The notes under the pieces are model-generated. The model had not been told where the DNA came from and ran no database searches. It saw only the letters and a program-made list of their open reading frames with translations. From positions 172,855,509 through 172,919,508 of the forward strand of contig OX235262.1 of assembly GCA_944472135.2 (NCBI GenBank): 64,000 nucleotides of DNA. Reading direction: 5' to 3'. Both the position numbers and the translations under genes were made by a program. Each line of letters starts with the position of its first letter. Position 1 is the stretch's first letter. The DNA is from Trichobilharzia regenti (lineage: Eukaryota; Platyhelminthes; Trematoda; Strigeidida; Schistosomatidae). This document shows, in pieces, positions 63,001 through 64,000 of the stretch.

Positions 63001-63765
63001 CTGGATGTCGAATTGAAGAGAGAAGCATGTCCTTAAGGTAAATCGATAAAATACTTCTTTCATCTTTGATTGGGCACTAGTAACTATTGTGATAAGTCTA
63101 GTTCCCTGTTTCGTGCAGTCCTACAGTATGGAGGTCAATCGCAATCCTGAATAGCGCTGTGGTAACATCCGCTAACTGCAAACGGTATTGGCTGACGCAC
63201 TTTTGAACCACAGAAGGGACATGAGCTCCTTCATGGTGACTGCAGATACGCCTTGCTGACTGTTGAGTGTCAACTAGCGCGAAACCTAGGTCAAAGGCTT
63301 GCCGATTGCCTTCATTCATCTAACCTCTTTCATCTATTTGTTTATTTTCGAAAACACTTTCATTCCTACCTTAGAAGGTAAATTATAACCAAGAACTGAT
63401 GAATACGGATAGTAAATATCTGCTGGTCATGAATATGAATGCTTGACATGAAAATCTAAACCTCGACCTGTAAGATTGTCTTTAAAAGAAATGTATGGAT
63501 TGACTAGGCTTTTCTAAGCGAGCATAGATAGATAATCCGATAAAAGTTACCGTGGGACAACTATAATAGGTTCTTGTATTAATTCATAAACGAATTTGAC
63601 ATGACCATCTCCTTTCATAAGTAAAGCGTGGTTTAATGGATGGTGACTTGTAATAAAATCTAACCTCACTAGGAATCTCTTGAATGAAAACGGGGGAGAC
63701 AGTTTATTAATCCTGTTTGACAGTTCATCGTCAAATGGAATAAATAAGAAAGACACGCATATTTG
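19651..63765 (-). CDS. M1 zinc aminopeptidase, copy B (multi-exon gene)
   Basis: Gluzincin of peptidase family M1, which removes N-terminal residues from peptides. Exons in transcript order: (63765-63551), 62696-62420, 60593-60379, 58262-58175, 56954-56769, 55324-55204, 52893-52739, 51307-51194, 50238-50104, 48776-48711, 47919-47854, 45242-45070, 41606-41533, 35846-35710, 34553-34498, 31725-31495, 30826-30716, 27542-27372, 26603-26478, 24606-24574, 22723-22645, 19824-19651. From the 62696 exon onward all junctions are GT-AG with compatible phases and give about 928 codons, close to the usual 900-1000 of the family. Counting from that exon: GAMEN at about 306-310, HELSH at 342-346, third zinc ligand Glu at 365 (X18 spacing), and the probable catalytic Tyr at about 428 in TYSKGAS. 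The enzyme should therefore be active. The first coding exon (signal peptide or membrane anchor) is unresolved. Introns carry many transposons. It could be annotated as a leucyl-cystinyl, PILS or glutamyl-type M1 enzyme; substrate class cannot be told. Confidence 0.9.
20283..21165 (+). mobile_element. RTE (SR2-like) LINE fragment, family-3 repeat at its left
   Basis: Encodes, across frames, [18 protein letters not shown], then the C-terminal [15 protein letters not shown] and the 3' end CTATGTTCCTCTAGGAATTA followed by (ATA)n. A shortened family 3 repeat (TTGGACACTAGACAG) is at 20283-20400. Intron of M1 copy B, antisense. Confidence 0.75.
21166..22295. other. Intron, no recognised feature
   Basis: AT-rich intron sequence with no open frame or repeat that I can assign. 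Confidence 0.4.
22296..22430 (-). mobile_element. tRNA-derived SINE head
   Basis: Minus strand reads GGATCCAGTGGCT, then GGTCCTGGGTTCGAACCCCA (perfect B box). The 3' body with the hammerhead-like part is missing or diverged. An adjacent (TA)n lies at 22464-22481. Confidence 0.65.
22645..22723 (-). CDS. M1 copy B, penultimate exon
   Basis: A 79-nt exon encoding [20 protein letters not shown] and ending in GEE. TTTTTCAG acceptor and GTGAGT donor. A 92-base poly(T) (minus strand) lies about 70 nt upstream of the acceptor. Confidence 0.75.
22791..22882 (+). repeat. Poly(A) run, 92 bases
   Basis: Uninterrupted A run; on the gene strand it is poly(T) about 70 nt upstream of the penultimate exon. 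Exact length is unreliable in any assembly. Confidence 0.95.
22883..23170 (-). mobile_element. Truncated solo LTR abutting poly(A)
   Basis: Same LTR family (minus strand from TGTGATGAGAGC). The last ~30 bp are missing and are replaced by the 92-base A/T homopolymer at 22791-22882. Confidence 0.6.
23200..24180 (-). mobile_element. RTE (SR2-like) LINE 3' fragment
   Basis: Minus strand carries [39 protein letters not shown] and, further 5', the YADD-downstream segment [20 protein letters not shown]. Frame breaks throughout. In sense with the M1 gene. Confidence 0.75.
24574..24606 (-). CDS. M1 copy B, 33-nt micro-exon
   Basis: Predicted micro-exon of 33 nt encoding roughly [10 protein letters not shown]. 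Support is the TTTTACAG acceptor, the GTGAGT donor and the exact phase (2 in, 2 out) needed to join its neighbours. There is no family motif, so it is less sure than the others. Confidence 0.6.
25470..26170 (+). mobile_element. RTE-like LINE fragment, strongly decayed
   Basis: Holds traces of the RT domain ([24 protein letters not shown] and [16 protein letters not shown]) and the [19 protein letters not shown] segment. Many stops. Confidence 0.6.
26478..26603 (-). CDS. M1 copy B, C-terminal-domain exon
   Basis: A 126-nt exon encoding [18 protein letters not shown] and [17 protein letters not shown]. It corresponds to the M1 stretch that normally reads as a repeat-like helix pair ending in AWDF. 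Phases fit both neighbours. Confidence 0.85.
26640..27370. other. Intron, no recognised feature
   Basis: AT-rich with a short CAT-repeat near 26640. No gene or known repeat recognised. Confidence 0.35.
27372..27542 (-). CDS. M1 copy B, exon [11 protein letters not shown]
   Basis: Encodes [20 protein letters not shown] followed by EWKFL, and later GLSCSRDIW. The frame stays open about 56 nt further upstream, but the CCATAG acceptor is the one that matches the phase of the preceding exon and the family sequence. Confidence 0.88.
28295..28420 (+). mobile_element. LINE 5' fragment
   Basis: Resembles 37688-37790 of the full LINE (GGCCTGTTTAAATC, GATTTATCGTTGTTTTAAT). Diverged. Confidence 0.45.
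28870..29700 (-). mobile_element. CR1/Jockey-like LINE 3' fragment
   Basis: Minus strand encodes [20 protein letters not shown], matching the C-terminus of the intact LINE ([20 protein letters not shown]). The 28870-28960 part matches its 3' UTR. Internal deletions and shifts. Confidence 0.7.
29741..29964 (+). mobile_element. SINE family 1 copy with 13-bp target-site duplication
   Basis: Flanked by AATTGAAGGCCAA at 29728-29740 and 29965-29977. It contains the tRNA-like head and a hammerhead-like fold at 29893-29945 (helix I GTATTG/CAGTAC, core GTGAAGA, GAAA). Confidence 0.75.
30716..30826 (-). CDS. M1 copy B, exon [19 protein letters not shown]
   Basis: A 111-nt exon encoding [19 protein letters not shown] and ending in EPVTNP. 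It joins the next exon to give [13 protein letters not shown], a clear M1 junction. TTCAG acceptor and GTGAGT donor. Confidence 0.88.
31495..31725 (-). CDS. M1 copy B, exon with [14 protein letters not shown]
   Basis: The longest internal exon after the first one (231 nt). It encodes [17 protein letters not shown], a typical M1 C-terminal-domain motif, and then [26 protein letters not shown] acceptor, GTAAGT donor. Confidence 0.92.
31918..32085 (-). mobile_element. Smalpha-type hammerhead SINE
   Basis: Minus-strand SINE: tRNA-like head (right, with GGGTTTGAGCCCC as B box), hammerhead, and 3' GGATTCCACTGCTAGTCACC. The head stops abruptly at 32085 and RTE sequence follows at once. Confidence 0.8.
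31949..31993 (-). ncRNA. Hammerhead ribozyme, apparently complete
   Basis: Helix I ATCCAG/CTGGAT, core CTGACGA, helix II GTCC/GGAC, GAAA, helix III ATGC/GCAT, cleavage triplet ATC directly before CTGGAT (after the base at 31955). All conserved core bases are present. Same strand as the M1 pre-mRNA, in the intron about 220 nt upstream of the 31725 acceptor. Confidence 0.88.
32086..33295 (+). mobile_element. RTE (SR2-like) LINE fragment
   Basis: Covers RT to the 3' end: [39 protein letters not shown] (stop after it), [16 protein letters not shown], and the C-terminal and tail parts ending CTATGTTCCTCTAGGAATTA. The catalytic FADD is seen but stops and shifts make it inactive. Confidence 0.8.
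33300..33950. other. Intron, no recognised feature
   Basis: AT-rich, no gene or repeat recognised. Confidence 0.35.
33955..34322 (+). repeat. Dispersed repeat, family 3 (longest copy)
   Basis: About 370 bp with GGGTTCAAATC (B-box-like). It ends in the CATCAGTGTCCAATCAA block. Partly shared with 8290-8520, 37003-37255, 20283-20400 and 31768-31830 (reverse). Confidence 0.6.
34498..34553 (-). CDS. M1 copy B, 56-nt exon [12 protein letters not shown]
   Basis: A short exon encoding [18 protein letters not shown], matching the M1 R-x-Q-LI-D-x-F-x-LA helix at the start of the C-terminal domain. Phase 0 in and 2 out. Confidence 0.88.
34560..35705. other. Intron, no recognised feature
   Basis: The open frame at 35109-35345 (minus) has no recognisable similarity. 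Nothing else assigned. Confidence 0.35.
35710..35846 (-). CDS. M1 copy B, exon with IGYYRVHY
   Basis: Encodes [20 protein letters not shown], the conserved M1 G-YYRV-Y motif. It starts in phase 1 after a good pyrimidine tract and ends at a GTAAGT donor. Confidence 0.93.
35850..36960. other. Intron, no recognised feature
   Basis: AT-rich; the short frame at 36003-36212 is unassigned. Confidence 0.35.
36968..37003. repeat. (TA)n(GA)n microsatellite
   Basis: TA dinucleotide run passing directly into a GA run. Confidence 0.9.
37003..37255 (+). repeat. Dispersed repeat, family 3
   Basis: 5'-truncated copy sharing CCTTGTTGACTG, GAAACCTAGGTCCAAGGCTT and the terminal GTATCCAATAAAAT block. It starts right at the microsatellite. 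Confidence 0.6.
37342..37570 (+). mobile_element. SINE family 2 copy with 9-bp target-site duplication
   Basis: Flanked by TTACGCAAG at 37333-37341 and 37571-37579. tRNA-like head (TGGCACAGCGGTAGAAT as A box, GTTCGATACC as B box), central CTGGTAAAGAG block, and the tail CTATGTTCCACTGGGAACGT followed by an A-rich end. Confidence 0.85.
37690..41085 (+). mobile_element. CR1/Jockey-like non-LTR retrotransposon, nearly intact
   Basis: Short 5' leader, one long ORF, a 3' UTR of about 470 bp and an AATAAAGTAAATC then (ATT)n tail at 41043-41081. Lies antisense in the M1 intron between the 41533 and 35710 exons. 5' boundary estimated from similarity with fragments at 10230 and 28295. Confidence 0.82.
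37780..40584 (+). CDS. LINE polyprotein: AP endonuclease and reverse transcriptase
   Basis: A 934-codon uninterrupted ORF for target-primed reverse transcription. AP-type endonuclease domain, residues about 50-260: [16 protein letters not shown] (catalytic Glu, residue 86), TGDFNSSD (about 201-208), NSDHCIV (about 252-258). RT domain, about 500-760: [30 protein letters not shown] (residue 591 on, first catalytic Asp), [23 protein letters not shown] (YADD at about 679-682), [13 protein letters not shown]-terminal tail holds [20 protein letters not shown]. No zinc-knuckle ORF1 is seen upstream, so either it has one ORF or its 5' end is truncated. Intact catalytic residues suggest recent activity. 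Clade (CR1, Rex or Jockey) not settled. Confidence 0.93.
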   Translation: MYPSRITYSRDYLKCLQPVDLRVYNNVKKKHHGGWQRSLKCTPMHQMTVPVIMSTNCRSLSNKINYLHSLLYSNVYCNTGVITLQETWLHDSYDDNLVSLSGFTIYRQDRCSSKKKRGGGVATFINSQWSTANNVCFKFSNDNIDCITVKCRPKHLPKYSSIFVTNIYITPCCSPSELSIFADEFTIFAAASFGNSLSIVTGDFNSSDCSFITLLGHANVVNFPTRQNTSLDLVFVNDSGIYEARKRAPLFNSDHCIVRVLPKIYGKLHSKAFSNLSKKVVHRCYSNENVHHLRNMLSDTRWDLFNVDSLNDNISNITSYLKFCFEICCPKETLFVKFDRFSSPQLKKLRREKEKLYKIKDKIGVKRTNFLIKSEMQRLNVIYNQKFMSCKNPSNMWKLFKEITGGKQINNIPYSFDVCTLNKSFIYSPSNAMLPSITCVNNSPFPGFNTNDVQKCLKSLNPSQSLGPDYVPSIIFKKCSDILCHPLTDLFNKSFSDNIVPAVWKDIKVVPIPKSSTGACVKFRPIAITSPFLKTMEKLLLLSLEPSLKSFNDPKQFAYKHSRSTLDAAAVLYHNIASSLDKGAKFVRCAFLDYTSAFDSVPRDILLNKLAASQTECWAVNWLHSYFSDRKQYTVYKGKSSTSLPTEAGVPQGAVLSPFLFSFFLHDLPHSDEINFVKYADDLTVSMAVNSQLDCTKINSFLSEVSKWSESNGLKLNPSKCQTVDFSLRCKRQLKEVIDSHDTCKIDDNDIGIKSEIKYLGLILSSDLSWSSHVLAISSKIFRLTFYIKKLRHSGITQPLILQFVNSCILPILLYCSPLFFPGLLKKDYVTIRRILKTVSRVSGVPVDHIVNVVVDRHLTSCNKFAKGILSDLEHPLYPQLSPCISSGRTRSNFRKLYARTSKYRNSMIPYLACILCDENSVRQELTNLLSSSK
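41086..41470 (+). mobile_element. RTE-like LINE 3' fragment
   Basis: Carries the [24 protein letters not shown] C-terminal coding. It starts immediately after the (ATT)n tail of the intact LINE. Frame breaks. Confidence 0.6.
41533..41606 (-). CDS. M1 copy B, exon FTWKIPITY
   Basis: A 74-nt exon encoding [11 protein letters not shown] and IIWMNN, the beta-sandwich domain between the catalytic and C-terminal domains. TTAG acceptor and GTAAGT donor, with phases fitting both neighbours. Confidence 0.9.
41610..42136. other. Intron, no recognised feature
   Basis: AT-rich, unassigned. Confidence 0.35.
42137..42842 (+). pseudogene. Large-subunit (28S) rRNA fragment
   Basis: About 700 bp recognisable as eukaryotic LSU rRNA: TTTTTGGTAAGCAGAACTGG, GGGATGAACCAAATGTGTGT, GACGCTCATGAGATACCACA, GTTGGTTGGTCCAGACAGCA, GTGTAACAACTCACCTGCCG, GAATCAACCAGCCCTGAAAA, and later TCGAAAGGGAATCGGGTTAA. 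Internal substitutions at normally invariant places and the missing rest of the molecule make it an inserted pseudogene. Intron of M1 copy B, antisense. Confidence 0.92.
42843..42937 (+). mobile_element. SINE family 1 head, truncated
   Basis: tRNA-like part with GGGTTCGAACCCTG as B box, then GCATACTGCTGACG, i.e. helix I and the start of a standard CTGACGA hammerhead core, where the element breaks off. Directly follows the rRNA fragment. Confidence 0.7.
42940..43870. other. Intron, no recognised feature
   Basis: Contains a minus-strand open stretch (43173-43397) that resembles no M1 segment and is not needed in the gene model. Confidence 0.4.
43880..44600 (+). mobile_element. Penelope-like element fragment
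   Basis: Coding traces [29 protein letters not shown], then [20 protein letters not shown], which fits the GIY-YIG endonuclease region of Penelope elements ([10 protein letters not shown] in place of the YIG motif). Several stops. A TGATGAAAAGG...CGAAAGG stretch lies downstream at 44802-44826. Confidence 0.65.
44830..46389. other. Intron flanking the 45070 exon
   Basis: Apart from the M1 exon at 45070-45242, nothing recognised. Confidence 0.35.
45070..45242 (-). CDS. M1 copy B, exon with [11 protein letters not shown]
   Basis: Encodes [20 protein letters not shown], the M1 motif that closes the catalytic domain, and ends in SPSPY. Joins the next exon as SPYN-FTWKIP. Phases 0 in and 2 out; 173 nt. 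Confidence 0.92.
46390..47655 (+). mobile_element. RTE (SR2-like) LINE fragment
   Basis: RT and C-terminal part: [36 protein letters not shown], then [20 protein letters not shown] and [20 protein letters not shown], ending CTATGTTCCTCTAGGGACTG. Antisense to the M1 gene. Confidence 0.75.
47854..47919 (-). CDS. M1 copy B, 66-nt exon with EDLWKALDR
   Basis: A 22-codon exon encoding [20 protein letters not shown] then DR, the M1 Y-x-N-x-x-x-DLW helix. Phase 0 at both ends with a GTAAGT donor. The acceptor tract is less pyrimidine-rich than the others. Confidence 0.9.
48711..48776 (-). CDS. M1 copy B, 66-nt exon GASLIRMM
   Basis: A 22-codon exon encoding [20 protein letters not shown] followed by LK. 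It continues the YSK-GAS motif. Phase 0 on both sides; TTTACAG acceptor and GTGAGT donor. Confidence 0.92.
50104..50238 (-). CDS. M1 copy B, exon with [19 protein letters not shown]
   Basis: A 45-codon exon. [10 protein letters not shown] and TITYSK are standard M1 motifs; the Tyr of TYSK matches the transition-state-stabilising Tyr of the family. A GTAAGG donor lies 5 bp earlier but breaks the frame, so the GTCAGT donor was chosen. Confidence 0.9.
51019..51070. repeat. (AT)n microsatellite
   Basis: About 50 bp of TA dinucleotides, within the M1 intron near the 51194 exon. Confidence 0.95.
51194..51307 (-). CDS. M1 copy B, exon with third zinc ligand
   Basis: Encodes [20 protein letters not shown] then [18 protein letters not shown]. 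The Glu of WLNEGF is the third zinc ligand, 18 residues after HELSH. Flanked by a TTTTAG acceptor and a GTAGGT donor. Confidence 0.96.
51442..51807 (+). mobile_element. Solo LTR (366 bp), independent insertion
   Basis: Same LTR family in plus orientation. It starts TGTGGTGAGAGC, has AATAAA before the end, and finishes TTACACA. Flanking TATA on both sides may be the target-site duplication. Sits in an intron of copy B. Confidence 0.6.
52313..52357 (-). ncRNA. Hammerhead ribozyme, weakened
   Basis: Core CTGACGA, GAAA and ATC cleavage triplet kept. Helix I (ATCCCA against CTGGAT) and helix II (GTCC against GCAC) have mismatches. Probably slow or inactive. Confidence 0.65.
52533..52585 (+). ncRNA. 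Hammerhead remnant, inactive
   Basis: Homologous position in the plus-strand unit: the conserved GAAA is CAAA and the 5' core is disrupted (ATGACGACGAG). Retains GCGCATCCTGGATTCC. Confidence 0.6.
52739..52893 (-). CDS. M1 copy B, catalytic exon (GAMEN and HELSH)
   Basis: Encodes [20 protein letters not shown] and, at its end, [14 protein letters not shown] binds the free N-terminus of substrate; the two His are zinc ligands and the Glu is the general base. The donor is CAA followed by GTAATG. A hammerhead-bearing SINE insertion lies 15 bp into the following intron. Confidence 0.97.
53457..53790 (+). mobile_element. SINE family 1 copy
   Basis: 5' block, tRNA-like head (GGTCCTGGGTTCGAACCATG) and hammerhead-like body at about 53698-53746 with AAGAAGA core and GAAA. 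Its 3' part is the left edge of the duplicated segment as seen in this window. Confidence 0.75.
53906..54745. mobile_element. Penelope-like fragments, head to head (copy B)
   Basis: Duplicate of 210-1010: a minus-strand GIY-YIG side and a plus-strand [20 protein letters not shown] side. Copy B has an extra 35-bp or so at about 54285 between them. Confidence 0.55.
55204..55324 (-). CDS. M1 copy B, exon with [10 protein letters not shown]
   Basis: Encodes [20 protein letters not shown] up to [10 protein letters not shown], the segment that leads into the catalytic domain. It ends in phase 1 and joins the GAMEN exon to make [13 protein letters not shown]. Copy A has FPFP in place of the PYP Tyr. 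Confidence 0.93.
55425..55640 (+). mobile_element. RTE-like LINE 3' end fragment (copy B)
   Basis: Counterpart of 1697-1900, ending in an (AAT)n tail. Confidence 0.6.
55895..56394 (+). mobile_element. 500-bp block present only in copy B
   Basis: Copy A reads straight through GATGAGTCAGACACC (2138-2152). In copy B this is interrupted after TCAG, and TCAG recurs at 56391-56394. The block carries RTE C-terminal traces ([24 protein letters not shown]). Either an insertion with a 4-bp duplication or a deletion from copy A at 4-bp microhomology. Confidence 0.7.
56769..56954 (-). CDS. M1 copy B, exon with ALSNMP-like and STYLLAF-like motifs
   Basis: A 186-nt exon (62 codons) encoding [10 protein letters not shown] and [15 protein letters not shown], both standard M1 landmarks. 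Donor AAT followed by GTGAGT. Relative to copy A it differs at two residues (Q for R, K for N). Confidence 0.92.
57340..57695 (+). mobile_element. SINE family 1 copy (duplicate)
   Basis: The duplicate of the 3098-3455 element in copy B, with few substitutions. Confidence 0.65.
58175..58262 (-). CDS. M1 copy B, exon with [11 protein letters not shown]
   Basis: An 88-nt exon encoding [20 protein letters not shown] and then EPGFKAVFQ, the strongly conserved M1 ARR-x-FPC-x-DEP motif that contributes to the substrate pocket. TTTCAG acceptor and GTATGT donor. Confidence 0.92.
59051..59369 (-). mobile_element. Solo LTR (319 bp), copy B
   Basis: Same insertion as 4856-5174: TGTGGTGAGAGC to GTCACA on the minus strand, with CATG at 59047-59050 and 59370-59373. 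Its presence in both duplicates dates the insertion before the duplication. Confidence 0.65.
59590..59775 (+). mobile_element. RTE-like LINE fragment (copy B)
   Basis: Duplicate of the 5390-5580 fragment, with its own substitutions and no coding capacity. Confidence 0.5.
60379..60593 (-). CDS. M1 copy B, N-terminal domain exon
   Basis: Encodes [20 protein letters not shown] followed by [11 protein letters not shown], the M1 signature region where the chain reports its Y-x-G-FYLS strand. I chose the TATAG acceptor rather than the nearer TTTCAG because only the former keeps the reading frame (phase 0 in, phase 2 out). Confidence 0.88.
61225..61269 (-). ncRNA. Hammerhead ribozyme, complete
   Basis: Helix I ATCCAG/CTGGAT, core CTGACGA, helix II GTCC/GGAC with loop CAAATA, GAAA, helix III ATGC/GCAT, cleavage after ATC at 61231. 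As I remember it, essentially the published Schistosoma mansoni Smalpha ribozyme. Same strand as the M1 pre-mRNA, in the intron between the 62420 and 60593 exons. Confidence 0.92.
61601..61645 (+). ncRNA. Hammerhead ribozyme, one stem II mismatch
   Basis: Helix I ATCCAG/CTGGAT, core CTGACGA, GAAA, helix III and ATC triplet (cleavage after 61639) intact. Helix II is GTCC against GAAC, one C-A mismatch. Antisense to the M1 gene. Confidence 0.85.
62420..62696 (-). CDS. M1 copy B, exon with N-terminal domain start
   Basis: Encodes the start of the M1 N-terminal beta-domain, including [20 protein letters not shown] and [11 protein letters not shown]. The donor is AAA followed by GTGAGT (phase 0). 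The N-terminal extension before LPQ is Thr/Asn-rich with an NIT glycosylation sequon. Confidence 0.88.
63098..63330 (+). repeat. Dispersed repeat, family 3 (duplicate)
   Basis: Duplicate of 8290-8520 in copy B, essentially unchanged. Confidence 0.55.
63551..63765 (-). CDS. M1 copy B, probable upstream exon
   Basis: Open frame ending in a GTAACT donor with phase 2, which fits the phase-2 acceptor of the 62696 exon. Its last residues read IIVVPR. The right end is the acceptor at CTAACAG; this gives a 215-nt exon starting in phase 0. No M1-specific motif is visible, so the call rests on splice phase and on conservation in copy A. Confidence 0.5.
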
Positions 63766-64000
63766 CTGTTAGTAAGCAGGAAAGAGTTCAGCGTCATTAA
63801 ATAACAAATTAAACACAGAATTACTAAAATAATCGATTTTTTCCAATTACATAACACTACATACATTAATGAATGCTAAATCATATCATCATATATGCAA
63901 AGATGAATAACACTTTACTAACTAACCCATTGGTGCATTATAGCCATAATAACGAAGGCTGTGAATACCAGTCGATGTCACTTGATTGGTCCACAGAAAG

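Larger units (their letters stand above)
53695..64000. repeat. Segmental duplication, right copy
   Basis: Counterpart of 1-9190. It is longer mainly because of two extra blocks: a 500-bp piece at 55895-56394 and a 595-bp hammerhead-SINE insertion at 61079-61673. A short deletion near 58430 is also seen relative to 4187-4212. Confidence 0.95.

Noticed and set aside
1..64000. CRISPR arrays, bacterial operons, phage or plasmid modules
   Set aside because: Nothing of the kind. Intron-rich gene structure, tRNA-derived SINEs and animal retroelements show eukaryotic nuclear DNA.

Overview
The window looks like nuclear DNA of a schistosome (blood fluke). It is AT-rich and intron-rich and packed with repeats typical of that genus: SINE-like units carrying a Smalpha-type hammerhead ribozyme, degraded RTE/SR2-like LINEs, a CsRn1/Boudicca-like Ty3/Gypsy element, Penelope-like fragments and a CR1/Jockey-like LINE. 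The species cannot be fixed from the sequence alone.

The host-gene content is one family, zinc M1 aminopeptidase, on the minus strand. A nearly complete gene (copy B) runs from about 63.8 kb down to a TAG stop at 19651. I assembled 21 exons with matching splice phases from 62696 to 19651, about 928 codons, plus one probable upstream exon. The exons encode GAMEN, HEXXH-X18-E and the long C-terminal helical domain. A second gene (copy A) occupies 1-8952. Only its 5' half is in the window, with exons equivalent to the first five of copy B plus the probable upstream exon; its catalytic exons would lie left of position 1. The genes are in tandem on the same strand, inside a duplicated segment (1-9190 versus 53695-64000) with few differences in coding sequence. 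The start-codon exon is unresolved in both copies.

Layout: 1-9.2 kb, 5' half of copy A. 9.3-19.65 kb, intergenic, with SINEs, LINE scraps and a broken Gypsy element (14.0-18.35 kb). 19.65-53 kb, exons of copy B separated by repeat-filled introns, which hold a LINE with an intact 934-codon ORF (37.8-40.6 kb), a 28S rRNA fragment (42.1-42.8 kb), a Penelope fragment (43.9-44.6 kb), several RTE fragments and a 92-base poly(A) run. 53.7-64 kb, the duplicated 5' half of copy B.

The most notable signals are hammerhead ribozymes. At least two (31949-31993 and 61225-61269) look catalytically complete and lie on the same strand as the aminopeptidase pre-mRNA, inside its introns. One hammerhead-SINE compound insertion at 61079-61673 is absent from copy A, has a 14-bp target-site duplication, and contains two units in inverted, circularly permuted order. 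Another sits 15 bp downstream of the splice donor of the catalytic exon. A second tRNA-derived SINE family also carries a decayed hammerhead.
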